64,000 bases of DNA, from positions 1-64,000 of the forward strand of contig JADZGD010000018.1 of NCBI GenBank assembly GCA_020854055.1, written 5' to 3'. How positions within the stretch are numbered: the stretch's first letter is position 1; each line of letters opens with the position of its first letter. Of this stretch, positions 36,069-44,856 are shown in pieces. The translations under genes were made by a program, and so were the position numbers. This DNA is from Bryobacterales bacterium (GTDB lineage: Bacteria > Acidobacteriota > Terriglobia > Bryobacterales > Bryobacteraceae). The notes beneath the pieces are model-generated. The model was not told the DNA's origin, made no database searches, and saw only the letters and a list, made by a program, of their open reading frames with translations.

Positions 36069-36818
36069 ATGCGCAAACCATTGATGGCCGGCAACTGGAA
36101 GATGTACAAGAACGCCGGTGAAACCGCCGCATTCTTCGACACCTTCCGCCCGGCCGTGGAGAAAACCGCCGGCCGTGATATTGTCCTCTGCCCTGTCTTT
36201 GTCAACATCCCGGCTGCCGTAGCCGCCACCGCCGGCAGCAACATCGGAATCGGCGGGCAGAATCTTTATTGGGTCCGCGAAGGAGCCTTCACCGGGGAGG
36301 TGGCCGCGCCCATGCTGAAAGCCGCCGGCTGCAGTTGGGTGCTGGTAGGCCACAGCGAACGGCGCCAGTATTTCGGCGAAACCGATGAGTCGGTCCTGAA
36401 GAAGACGGTTGCCGCCCTCGAAGCCGGCCTTAACCCGATCGTCTGCGTTGGTGAACGCCTCCAGGAGCGTGAAGCCGGAGAGACTGCCGCGGTTCTTCAG
36501 TCGCAGTTCACCGGCGGCATCGCCGGGCTTACTCCACAACAGTTCGCCGGTGTCGTCATCGCCTACGAACCGGTTTGGGCGATCGGCACCGGCAAGACTG
36601 CCACGCCCGAGATCGCTTCGGACGCCCATAAGGTGATCCGCCAGGCCGTCGCCGCCGCGTTCGGCGCGGAGGCAGCCTCCGCCGTGCGTATCCTCTACGG
36701 CGGTAGCGTCAAGCCGGACAACACCGCCACCCTGATGGCGAAGGAAGATATCGATGGCGTCCTGGTCGGCGGAGCCAGTCTCGATCCCAAATCCTTTGCT
36801 GCGATTGTGAACTACTGA
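36069..36818 (+). CDS. tpiA: Triosephosphate isomerase
   Basis: Glycolytic interconversion of dihydroxyacetone phosphate and glyceraldehyde 3-phosphate in the cytosol. The 249 aa are the normal length. The catalytic residues are K11 (AGNWKMYK), H95 (VGHSERR) and E167 (AYEPVWAIGTG), and the phosphate loop YGGSVKPDN is present. I chose ATG 36069, giving the usual MRKPLMAGNWKM start. The AAAGGAG at 36047-36053 is oddly far (15 bases) from it, so TTG 36057 remains possible although then only 3 bases away. A single gene, not with gap or pgk. Confidence 0.95.
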   Translation: MRKPLMAGNWKMYKNAGETAAFFDTFRPAVEKTAGRDIVLCPVFVNIPAAVAATAGSNIGIGGQNLYWVREGAFTGEVAAPMLKAAGCSWVLVGHSERRQYFGETDESVLKKTVAALEAGLNPIVCVGERLQEREAGETAAVLQSQFTGGIAGLTPQQFAGVVIAYEPVWAIGTGKTATPEIASDAHKVIRQAVAAAFGAEAASAVRILYGGSVKPDNTATLMAKEDIDGVLVGGASLDPKSFAAIVNY

Positions 36819-36825
36819 ATTCCAC

Positions 36826-36855
36826 CGCGGGCCGTGGCCAACCTCCCGGCCCGCG
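36826..36855. terminator. Possible bidirectional terminator between tpiA and a convergent gene
   Basis: CGCGGGCC (36826-36833) and GGCCCGCG (36848-36855) form a perfect 8-bp GC stem with a 14-base loop, between the converging ends of tpiA and the 36859 gene. No T tract follows on either strand, so termination strength is doubtful. Confidence 0.45.
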
Positions 36856-36858
36856 CGC

Positions 36859-37566
36859 TCAACGCAGATAAAACAGGCTCAGCCGCGGCAGCTTGGCGCG
36901 TTCCAGCAGCCGGCGTTCCAGAAACTGCTTTTCGAGCATTGCCAGTTGCTCCGCGGTCATCCGGCTGCGATAGGGACGAAGCTGTAAATCCAGCTCCCGC
37001 CGGTCGGCGAACCCATCCTCTTCCGATTGCCGCGTCCTGGCCAGTGCCGTCATCTTTTCCTCGATCGCCGTCAGGCGCTGCTCCAGTTCCTCCAACCGGG
37101 CGTAGTAACCGGATGCCCCGTCACGCAATCCGCCGAGCGCCGCCGCCGCCTCCATGTACCCGGCCTCCTGCAACGCCCGGATGTTCCGCCCCAGGTACGC
37201 CTCCAGTTCCTCCAGCGTGAATGGAGCCGCGGCCACCGCCGGCTCCTCCGAGCCGCCCACCCCGGCCGAGGCCATCGCTTGCGCCTCTGCCATTACTGCC
37301 TGGGCGCAGTAAGTCAGCGAGTTGATCGATTGTAGCTTGGAACGCTTACTCGCGCGCCATTTCTCAAACGCCTGGTCGATGCCGCGTAGTACCGCCTCCA
37401 GCGGCACACCGGCGTTCTTCCAGGCTTCGATCAGCGCCCAGTCTACCGGCGACAGCAGGAATAATCCGCTGCCGCGAGCCTGCTGGAAATGCTCCTCCGT
37501 CTCGGTGAAGTAATTGAAGTAGTTGTGACCCCACTCTTCGTGGGAATCGGACGCGCCGGCGCTCAC
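36859..37566 (-). CDS. Conserved hypothetical protein downstream of coaX
   Basis: A 235-aa soluble protein that I do not recognise functionally. It has no signal peptide or membrane segment. The N-terminal part (to about 100), with YFTETEEHF, LLSPVDWALIEAWKNAGVPL and INSLTYCAQAV, resembles conserved acidobacterial hypotheticals. The C-terminal part (about 115-210) is Glu/Leu/Ala-rich and likely a coiled coil (LEELEQRLTAIEEKMTAL). It starts at GTG 37566, overlapping the coaX stop by 4 bp, so it is translated with coaX. Confidence 0.72.
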   Translation of the reverse strand: MSAGASDSHEEWGHNYFNYFTETEEHFQQARGSGLFLLSPVDWALIEAWKNAGVPLEAVLRGIDQAFEKWRASKRSKLQSINSLTYCAQAVMAEAQAMASAGVGGSEEPAVAAAPFTLEELEAYLGRNIRALQEAGYMEAAAALGGLRDGASGYYARLEELEQRLTAIEEKMTALARTRQSEEDGFADRRELDLQLRPYRSRMTAEQLAMLEKQFLERRLLERAKLPRLSLFYLR

Positions 37567-38333
37567 TTCGGCTGGTTCCGTTCCCAGATGATGGAGAGTC
37601 CTTTCAGCGTCAGGTCTTCGTCCACATCCTTCAGATAGCGGGAGCCCTCCACGATCAACTGTGCCTGCCCTCCGGTGGCAACCGTGCGCGTGCCCGGCCC
37701 CATCTGTTCCATCAGCCGGCTCAAAATTCCGTCAATCATCCCGATCGCGCCATAGTAAAGACCCGACTGCATGCTGCCCACCGTGTTGGTGCCGATCAGT
37801 TTCCCGGGCTTCCGGAAGTCCACCAGCGGTAACCGGGCCGTCTTGGCAAACAGTCCTTTCACCGAGATCCCAATCCCCGGACAGATCACTCCCCCCAGGT
37901 ACTCGCCCGCGCCCGAGATGGCATCGAAGGTGATCGCCGTTCCCAAGTCAACCACAATGCATGGTCCGCCGTATAGTTGCAGGGCTGCAACGCCGTTCAC
38001 GATCCGGTCGGCGCCCACTTCCACCGGATTGTCGTAGCGGATGGTCAGCCCGGTGTCGGTCTGCGAGTTGACAAACAGCGGCTTGCGATCGAAATAGCGT
38101 TGCGTCATCTCGGCCAGCGTTGAATCGAGCGGCGGCACCACGCTGGCGATCGCCACGCCCTGCACCCTGCCCAGCGCCAGCGACTCCAGTGAAAATAAAG
38201 TGCGCAGCAGAATACCCCACTCATCGGCCGTCTGGTCGTGAACCGTTCGCAACCGCCAGCGTTTGGCTAAGCGCCCGCCGTCGAACGCGCCGATGGTAAT
38301 GTTCGTATTTCCCGCATCCAACGCTAGCAGCAT
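37563..38333 (-). CDS. coaX: Type III pantothenate kinase
   Basis: First step of coenzyme A synthesis, phosphorylating pantothenate. The 256 aa match CoaX: the phosphate-1 loop DAGNTNITIGAF, the VEVGADRIVN pantothenate-site segment, DLGTAITFDAI (phosphate 2) and YLGGVICPGI. Being type III, it should resist CoA feedback. It overlaps birA by 10 bp upstream and the unknown gene by 4 bp downstream. Confidence 0.95.
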   Translation of the reverse strand: MLLALDAGNTNITIGAFDGGRLAKRWRLRTVHDQTADEWGILLRTLFSLESLALGRVQGVAIASVVPPLDSTLAEMTQRYFDRKPLFVNSQTDTGLTIRYDNPVEVGADRIVNGVAALQLYGGPCIVVDLGTAITFDAISGAGEYLGGVICPGIGISVKGLFAKTARLPLVDFRKPGKLIGTNTVGSMQSGLYYGAIGMIDGILSRLMEQMGPGTRTVATGGQAQLIVEGSRYLKDVDEDLTLKGLSIIWERNQPK

Positions 38334-39070
38334 GGGCGAACTCCTCCCGCCAGAATCAACTGCCGCTCGCCGTCCGCGCGCCGCACATAAAGAAAACCCG
38401 AGTCGTCCAGTCCGTCCGTCACGCCGCTAATCGCTCCCCCGGTCTGCTCCACCACCACCGCCCGCCCGAAGACGTAGGAAGACGCCCTCCGGAATCGTTC
38501 GATAATGGCGCCTTTACCCTCTCGCTCCCATCGTTCGGTCTCAATGTCGATCGCATCCAAAATCCGTGCCAGCAACGCTTCGTGTGAATGTTCCCGCCCG
38601 CTGGCCATGCGGATCGAAGTGGCGATCGGCTCCAGTTGCTCCGGCAGGCTGCGATGATTCACGTTAATGCCGATGCCCGCTACCACCGCGTCCCCATGCA
38701 GTTCGGTCAGGATACCGCCGCACTTGCGCTCGCCAATGAGCACATCGTTGGGCCAGCGCAGGTCACACCGTACGCCGCATTCATCCTCAATCGCCGCGGC
38801 CGTAGCCACGCCCAGCGCCAGCGTTATCACTGGAATCTCGGCTGCGGCAACCGGCAGCCGCAGCACAATCGAAAAATAAAGTCCGGCATCCTGTTCGGAA
38901 TGCCAGCGCCGCCCGAAGCGCCCGTGTCCGGCGGTCTGTTTGTCTGCCCCCGCTACCGTGCCGGTCGGGCATCCGGCCGCCGCCAGTCTCACCGCTTCAT
39001 ACATCGTCGAATCCACCGATTGAAACCAGTGAAGATTGCGTCCGGTAATCTTGCGCGGATCGAACGGCAT
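38324..39070 (-). CDS. birA: Biotin-[acetyl-CoA-carboxylase] ligase
   Basis: Attaches biotin to carboxyl-carrier proteins via biotinyl-AMP. The 248 aa contain ADKQTAGHGRFGRRWHSE (biotinyl-AMP loop), LRWPNDVLIGERKCGGIL and GIGINVNH. It lacks the N-terminal helix-turn-helix of E. coli BirA and so is not a repressor. I chose ATG 39070, sharing a base with the nadC stop, because the frame further upstream is nadC sequence out of frame. Confidence 0.94.
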   Translation of the reverse strand: MPFDPRKITGRNLHWFQSVDSTMYEAVRLAAAGCPTGTVAGADKQTAGHGRFGRRWHSEQDAGLYFSIVLRLPVAAAEIPVITLALGVATAAAIEDECGVRCDLRWPNDVLIGERKCGGILTELHGDAVVAGIGINVNHRSLPEQLEPIATSIRMASGREHSHEALLARILDAIDIETERWEREGKGAIIERFRRASSYVFGRAVVVEQTGGAISGVTDGLDDSGFLYVRRADGERQLILAGGVRPCC

Positions 39071-39909
39071 CACAGTAGGTTGATACGGAAATTCAGGTTC
39101 ACCGCCGGCGCCGAATGGGTGATCGCTCCCACCGAAATGTAGTCTGCGCCCGTCGCCGCATACTCGCGAATCGTGTCCAGGGTAATCCCTCCGGATAGCT
39201 CCACCATGGTCCGTCCGCCGATGAATCCCATCCATTCGGTCGCTTGCAGCGGCGTCAGGTTGTCCAGCAGCAGGTGGTCGGCGCCGCACTCCAACGCCTC
39301 CGCCAGTTCCTCGTGGGTCCGCACCTCGATCTCCACCGGCAGCCCGCTCTTCTGCGCCGCCCCGATCGCCTGCCGCACGCCACCGGCCGCAACAATGTGG
39401 TTGTTCTTGATCAGGATAGCGTCAAACAATCCGATCCGGTGGTTTTCCGCGCCTCCGGCCGCCGCCGCCATCTTTTCCAGCCGCCTCAGACCCGGAGTCG
39501 TCTTGCGGGTATCCAGCAGGCGTGCCTTAGTGCCGGCCAGTTCGTCCACGTACCGCCTGCTCAAGGTGGCGATCCCGCTCAGCCGCTGCAGGAAGTTCAA
39601 CGCCGTGCGCTCGCACTCCAATAGCATCCGCGCCGTGCCCCGGACGTAGGCCACGGCCTGGCCCGTCACCACCGGGCTGCCGCTGTTAACCTCCAGCCGC
39701 AACTCGGCCGCGCCGCCGCGCATGCCAAAGATCAGCGGCAGCAACTCCACGCCGGCAACCACCATCTTCTGCCGTGCGACGAAGAGCCCCTCCGCCATCC
39801 GGTCGGCCGGAACGCAGCTATTGGAAGTGACGTCCCCGCTCCCGATGTCTTCTTCCAACGCCCGGCGTACCGCATCGATCACCTCGGGATGTTCGGTGTC
39901 GAAATTCAT
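39070..39909 (-). CDS. nadC: Nicotinate-nucleotide pyrophosphorylase (carboxylating)
   Basis: De novo NAD synthesis: converts quinolinate and PRPP to nicotinate mononucleotide. The 279 aa contain [10 protein letters not shown] at the N-terminus, [12 protein letters not shown] (PRPP/quinolinate site), [16 protein letters not shown] and the final [18 protein letters not shown] barrel segment. Start overlaps the valS stop by 4 bp. No nadA or nadB is nearby. Confidence 0.96.
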   Translation of the reverse strand: MNFDTEHPEVIDAVRRALEEDIGSGDVTSNSCVPADRMAEGLFVARQKMVVAGVELLPLIFGMRGGAAELRLEVNSGSPVVTGQAVAYVRGTARMLLECERTALNFLQRLSGIATLSRRYVDELAGTKARLLDTRKTTPGLRRLEKMAAAAGGAENHRIGLFDAILIKNNHIVAAGGVRQAIGAAQKSGLPVEIEVRTHEELAEALECGADHLLLDNLTPLQATEWMGFIGGRTMVELSGGITLDTIREYAATGADYISVGAITHSAPAVNLNFRINLL

Positions 39910-42578
39910 TTCAATCCTTCAAGGGCCTCGCGCGTCTTGGCAGATTGAGCCGCGTACTCGGCCAGCTTCTCGCGAATCGAAGCCACCACCTGCTCAGGCG
40001 CCCGCGCCACGAACACTTCGTTGTCCAACTGCCGCCGCGAGTTGGCTATCAACTTCTCCAGTTGCTCCACTTCTTTCGCCAGCCTCCCGGACAGCCCCTC
40101 GATCTGAGCCTCGGGAATCTTCAGAATCAGGTCGAACTCCGTGGTCGATCGCCGCAATCCGGCCATTCGTGGCGCCGTGCCTTCATGCAGTTCCACCTCT
40201 AAATTCCCCAACTTCTCGATGGCGTTCATCTGATCCCGCGCCACCTCGATCGCCGTTTCGTGCGCGTAAAGCGCCGCATCGAGCCGCTGCTTCTGGTCCA
40301 GCTTCAAATCGGCGCGCATCGCCCGGGCTGCCGTAATAATTTCCTGCAGCACACCCATCTGCCGCTCGCTGCGATTAAAGGAAGCCGCCTGGTTATACCG
40401 CGGATAGCGCACCAGCGAAATCGAAGGCGGCAGATCCTGCCGCTCCCCCTTCAGCCGCTGCCACAGTTCCTCGGTCAAAAACGGCATCACCGGGTGCAGA
40501 AGCCGGAGTACGGCCTCAAACACGGTCAGCATATTGCGCCAGTCCGCATTCATCCCGGAAGCTTCCCGGAAGCGTAGCTTCTTCAGCTCCACGTACCAGT
40601 CGCAGAATTCGTGCCAAACGAAGCGCCACAGCGTCTGCGCCGCGTCATGGTAGCGGTAGTTCTCCACCGCCCGGTTCACTTCATCGGCCGCGCGGTTTAG
40701 CCGGCTGAAGATCCACCGGTCCTCGAGTGCCACTTCCAGGCTGGCGCTGCCCGGCTCAGGCAGCGGAAGTTCTTCACCCCCTTCTGCCATCCACGGCTGC
40801 ACCCCGCTCCGCTCCATGTTCAGAAAAATAAAGCGGGCCGCGTTCCACACCTTGTTGGCAAAAGCGCGCGAACTCTCCATCCGGCTTTCGCTCAATACAA
40901 TATCGGTGCCCGGCGCCGCGCCCAACAGTAGCGACATGCGGATGGCATCGGTGCCGTAGCGGTTGGTAATCTCCAGCGGATCGACCGTGTTGCCCTTGGT
41001 CTTGGACATCTTTTGCCGCTCGGCATCCCGCACCAGCCCGTGGATGTACACCTGGCGGAACGGAATGTCACCCGTGCATTCCAGGCCCATCATGATCATC
41101 CGTGCCACCCAGAAAAACAGGATGTCGAACCCGGTAATCAAAAGCGAGGTCGGATAATAAGCCGCCAGATCCCGGGTCTGTTCCGGCCAGCCCAGCGTCG
41201 AAAACGGCCACAGCGCGGAACTGAACCAGGTGTCCAGCACGTCGGTGTCCTGCTCCAGGCGCGCCGATCCGCAATGGGCGCACGCCGTGGGGGCCTCCAC
41301 CGCCACGTTTACCTTGGCGCAATCGCCGCAGTGCCAGGCCGGGATCCGGTGGCCCCACCACAACTGCCGCGATACGCACCAGTCGCGGATGTTATGCATC
41401 CACTCGTAATACGTCTTCACCCAGTTCTCCGGAATGAACTGGATGCGCCCCTGCTCCACCGCCTTGATGGCCGGCTCGGCCAGCGGCTTCATTTTTGCGA
41501 ACCACTGGATCGAAACCAGCGGCTCCACCACGGCTTTACAGCGCTGGCATTTGCCGATGGCAAGCTGGTGCGTCTCCACCTTCACCAGCAGGCCTTGCGC
41601 CTGGAGGTCTTCAACAACTTTGCGCCGCGCCTCGAAGCGGTCCAACCCCTGGTAGACACCGGCCGCCACCGTCATCCTGCCGTCTTCGCCAATCACCCGG
41701 ATGTGCGGTAAATCGTGCCGCCTGCCTGCCTCAAAATCGTTCGGGTCATGCGCCGGAGTCACCTTCACCACGCCGGTGCCGAACTTGGGGTCCGCCAGTT
41801 CATCCAGAATGATCGGGATGTCGCGTCCCATGAGTGGCAGCTTCACCGTCCTGCCATGCAGCGCCCGGTAGCGATCGTCGCGCGGGTTGATCGCCACCGC
41901 CGTATCACCCAGCATAGTCTCGGGGCGCGTCGTCGCCACCACCACCGAACCGCCGCCGCCATTCACCGGGTAGCGGATGTGCCACAGGCTCCCCTCGGTC
42001 TCCTCGTGCTGCACTTCCAGGTCGGAAAGCGCCGTGTGGCACCGCGGGCACCAGTTCACCATGTATTCGCCGCGGTAGATCAGACCCTTGTCGTACAGCC
42101 TCACGAAAACTTCGCGCACCGCCCGCGACAACCCCGGGTCCAGCGTGAAACGCTCCCGGCTCCAGTCGCAGCTGGCCCCCAGGCGGATCATCTGCTGCTT
42201 GATGGTGCCGCCATACTGCTCCTTCCACTGCCACACGCGCCGCTCGAACTCCTCGCGCCCCAGCGTCCTCCGGTCCAGGCCCTGCTTGGCGAGTTCACGC
42301 TCCACCACCATCTGCGTGGCAATGCCTGCGTGGTCCGTGCCCGGAAGCCACAGCGTGTTGTCGCCCATCATGCGGTGCCACCGCACCGTCAGATCGATTT
42401 CGGTGTGCTCCAGCATGTGGCCGATGTGCAGGACGCCGGTGACGTTGGGAGGGGGGATTACCAGTGAGAAAACGCGGCCGGGTTTGTTCGGATCCGCATG
42501 GTAGATGCCGCTAGTGATCCACCATTCGGCCCACCGCGGCTCAAAGAGCTGCGGTTCATAGACTTTTTCGATTTGCAT
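39906..42578 (-). CDS. valS: Valyl-tRNA synthetase
   Basis: Class I synthetase charging tRNA-Val. The 890 aa show the HIGH box at 51-54 ([12 protein letters not shown]), the editing domain, KMSKT at 523-527 (the usual KMSKS variant), the anticodon-binding helices, and a C-terminal coiled-coil arm ending in [14 protein letters not shown]. Two Cys pairs (CPRCH and CAHC) suggest zinc sites in insertions. No T-box leader is visible upstream, where a DsbA-like gene ends 36 bp before the start. Confidence 0.96.
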   Translation of the reverse strand: MQIEKVYEPQLFEPRWAEWWITSGIYHADPNKPGRVFSLVIPPPNVTGVLHIGHMLEHTEIDLTVRWHRMMGDNTLWLPGTDHAGIATQMVVERELAKQGLDRRTLGREEFERRVWQWKEQYGGTIKQQMIRLGASCDWSRERFTLDPGLSRAVREVFVRLYDKGLIYRGEYMVNWCPRCHTALSDLEVQHEETEGSLWHIRYPVNGGGGSVVVATTRPETMLGDTAVAINPRDDRYRALHGRTVKLPLMGRDIPIILDELADPKFGTGVVKVTPAHDPNDFEAGRRHDLPHIRVIGEDGRMTVAAGVYQGLDRFEARRKVVEDLQAQGLLVKVETHQLAIGKCQRCKAVVEPLVSIQWFAKMKPLAEPAIKAVEQGRIQFIPENWVKTYYEWMHNIRDWCVSRQLWWGHRIPAWHCGDCAKVNVAVEAPTACAHCGSARLEQDTDVLDTWFSSALWPFSTLGWPEQTRDLAAYYPTSLLITGFDILFFWVARMIMMGLECTGDIPFRQVYIHGLVRDAERQKMSKTKGNTVDPLEITNRYGTDAIRMSLLLGAAPGTDIVLSESRMESSRAFANKVWNAARFIFLNMERSGVQPWMAEGGEELPLPEPGSASLEVALEDRWIFSRLNRAADEVNRAVENYRYHDAAQTLWRFVWHEFCDWYVELKKLRFREASGMNADWRNMLTVFEAVLRLLHPVMPFLTEELWQRLKGERQDLPPSISLVRYPRYNQAASFNRSERQMGVLQEIITAARAMRADLKLDQKQRLDAALYAHETAIEVARDQMNAIEKLGNLEVELHEGTAPRMAGLRRSTTEFDLILKIPEAQIEGLSGRLAKEVEQLEKLIANSRRQLDNEVFVARAPEQVVASIREKLAEYAAQSAKTREALEGLK

Positions 42579-42614
42579 CCGGGAATCATCATTTTAACAC
42601 CCGCCATCGGGTGC

Positions 42615-43241
42615 TCACTTCATCGCCAGAAACCGGTCGATGAGCCTGGAGAAATCCTCCAGCGAAATGGCGCCCGGAATCAACAGGCCGTCCACCCCCT
42701 CCGGCGTCGTCCGCCCCAGGATAAACGAAGGTGTCCCCCGGATCCTGGAACGTAGCGCCTTTTCGGCCTCGGTTTTTACCGCCTGCTCGTACTTGCGCGA
42801 ATTCAGGCACGACGTGAACGCGCTTGGTTCAACGGAAGCGCTCCGCGCCAGTCCTTCCAGTCCCGCCCGGTTGAGCTTGTCCGGATTGGCCGCCACCACG
42901 TCCCGCATCTGCCAGTAGAGATTCTGGTCACCCGCACACCGCACCGCCTCGGCCGCCTGAACCGCGTTGCCATGGAACCCTAGCGGCAGGTCGTGCTGGG
43001 TGAAGCGTACCTTCCCCGTATCGATGTACTTCCTCTTCAGCAGCGGAAAGGTCGCCGTATGGAACTGGCGGCAGTACGGACACTGGAAATCAGTGAACTC
43101 CACCAGAGTCACCGGCGCTGCCGCCGAGCCCAATATCGGAGCGCCGTCCGCCACCCGCATCCGCGCCGGCGGCAATTCCACTTTCTGCGGCTCTTGTGCA
43201 AAGCCGCACACCGCCAGTATCACCAGTAAACCGCGCCACAT
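42615..43241 (-). CDS. DsbA-like secreted thioredoxin-fold protein
   Basis: A 208-aa exported disulfide oxidoreductase. A short signal peptide (MWRGLLVILAVCGFAQ) precedes a DsbA/Thioredoxin_4 domain with active site C54-P-Y-C57 in FTDFQCPYCRQF and the cis-Pro loop RGTPSFILG. It probably forms or isomerises disulfides in the periplasm. The signal contains a Cys (C12) that could support lipidation, but the lipobox is poor. Lies upstream of valS on the same strand. Confidence 0.9.
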   Translation of the reverse strand: MWRGLLVILAVCGFAQEPQKVELPPARMRVADGAPILGSAAAPVTLVEFTDFQCPYCRQFHTATFPLLKRKYIDTGKVRFTQHDLPLGFHGNAVQAAEAVRCAGDQNLYWQMRDVVAANPDKLNRAGLEGLARSASVEPSAFTSCLNSRKYEQAVKTEAEKALRSRIRGTPSFILGRTTPEGVDGLLIPGAISLEDFSRLIDRFLAMK

Positions 43242-43273
43242 TCATCCATCATACCGGGCCGTGCCGCCGCCTC

Positions 43274-44740
43274 TCAGAAACAGAGCAGCAAGTTCCAGAT
43301 GTAGAGATACGCCAGCCTCTCGCTCGCTTCCCACTGCGATCGAATTATCTCCATGTCGCCTAATACGGGCGGCATCCGTGCCAACTTCTCCTCAAACGGA
43401 TAGCAGACGCCCGGGCGCGGGTGGGGTGCGGTCATCCAACCTGGTATTCCGGCCGTTGCCGCCGGCGCTGCCGCCTGCCCGTTGCCCGAGGGTGATGACG
43501 CACCGCGGTAGACGCCGTACTCCAGCGTGGCGTCAGTCATCGCCCGCAAGTTCTCAATCGTCGCGTCGCTCTGCATGATGGCGCTGGCATCCATCAGGTA
43601 CCCACCCTCGGCGCCGATCGTCTCAATCAGCCACCGGCATCGCGCCTTCACCTCCTCCGGCGTACCGAAGGCCATCAGCGTATTGGGAACCCCGCCGCTC
43701 AGGCAGAACTTCGCCCCCAGCACCCGGTGCGCCTCTAGTGGATCGCCGCGGTCGATATGGTAAATCAGGCTTCCGGCCGGTTGCTTCGCAAATGTTTCCA
43801 GATGCGCGTCCCACTTACCCTCGGCATACATCAGCACTTGATTGCCCTGTGCCCACAGCGCGTCGAAAATCGGCTTCAGCGTCGGCCAGTAGATCGTGTG
43901 GAAGTGTTGCTTGGAGATAAAGGGCGTCGAGCCCCGGTGCATCCAAATGGGAATCGGAACCAGCTTTTGCGGGTCAGCGCCGGTCAAGGCGTAATACCCC
44001 AGGTGAGGCATCAGCGCCTGGCACGCTGCCAGCACCTTGTCGGGAATCTCCATCAGGTCGAACGCGAGCCCCAGATAACCTCGCAACTTGTCCGCCAGCA
44101 TGTCTAGCGGCGCCCTCAACATGCCGCAAATTGACGGCGGCGTCCCGCACTCCCGCCGCATCCGCTCGATTTGCGGGCCGAATGCTGAAAAGTAGCTCTG
44201 CATCGCCATCCCGCCCTTCACAAAGGAGAGATTGTTGCGATAGGAAGTTGCCGTTCCTTTGGCGCTGACCTCGGCTGTCACTCGCGGCAGCCATGTCTCG
44301 TATAGAAACCGCGTGGGGTCGGCGATGAACTCGTCGTACTCCTCGCGCTTCATGAACGCCGCATCTTCGGCCGGCTCCCGGTACTGGAATCCCACATCGG
44401 GTTCCACGTGGATGCCTGGCACGCCGAAGTAACGAAGCCCGATCGCCTCGGTCAACCCGGTCCATACGAACACCATGTTGGGAACCACCGCATCCCACTC
44501 GAAGTCGCGGCAGCAGCGGATTACGGCCTCGAATGCATTGTTATAGTCGTGCGTCACTTCCTGGCAACTATAGCCCGCATAGCGCGCCGTCACTTCCGCG
44601 GTGAACGGGCGCAGTGGAACGCGGTCCGGCATTCGGTTCCGCATCGCGCTGACGTAACGGTCCAGGCGCTCGGCGTACAGTTGCTCCCGATGAACGGAGA
44701 CATCCGGCTCGGTCGTCATAGTAAAGAGAGAGTAACACAT
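43274..44740 (-). CDS. Uroporphyrinogen decarboxylase family protein (methyltransferase-like)
   Basis: A 488-aa protein of the URO-D/MtaA fold. The barrel segments are recognisable (RVPLRPF, VVPNMVFVW, HRGSTPFISKQHF, IYHIDRGDP and CLSGGVPNTLM), but it is longer than HemE (about 350) and lacks the typical HemE N-terminus. The members that are not HemE usually handle methyl groups with corrinoid or zinc; the H-x-C zinc motif is not obvious here. I chose ATG 44740, which has GGAG 6 bases upstream, over the later MTTEPD start. Function unknown. Confidence 0.78.
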   Translation of the reverse strand: MCYSLFTMTTEPDVSVHREQLYAERLDRYVSAMRNRMPDRVPLRPFTAEVTARYAGYSCQEVTHDYNNAFEAVIRCCRDFEWDAVVPNMVFVWTGLTEAIGLRYFGVPGIHVEPDVGFQYREPAEDAAFMKREEYDEFIADPTRFLYETWLPRVTAEVSAKGTATSYRNNLSFVKGGMAMQSYFSAFGPQIERMRRECGTPPSICGMLRAPLDMLADKLRGYLGLAFDLMEIPDKVLAACQALMPHLGYYALTGADPQKLVPIPIWMHRGSTPFISKQHFHTIYWPTLKPIFDALWAQGNQVLMYAEGKWDAHLETFAKQPAGSLIYHIDRGDPLEAHRVLGAKFCLSGGVPNTLMAFGTPEEVKARCRWLIETIGAEGGYLMDASAIMQSDATIENLRAMTDATLEYGVYRGASSPSGNGQAAAPAATAGIPGWMTAPHPRPGVCYPFEEKLARMPPVLGDMEIIRSQWEASERLAYLYIWNLLLCF

Positions 44741-44856
44741 GCGAATCTCCGTCAAGGTCCGCCCGAGCTCAAGTTTAGAAGCCGCTCCAACATCGCCGCG
44801 GTACAATCGGATAACGCTGCACCATCCACCGGACAGGGTCCGGAGAGTCTGAACGC

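Noticed and set aside
36826..36855. A strong intrinsic terminator after tpiA
   Set aside because: The stem is good but no T tract follows on either strand, so it is listed only as a possible terminator.
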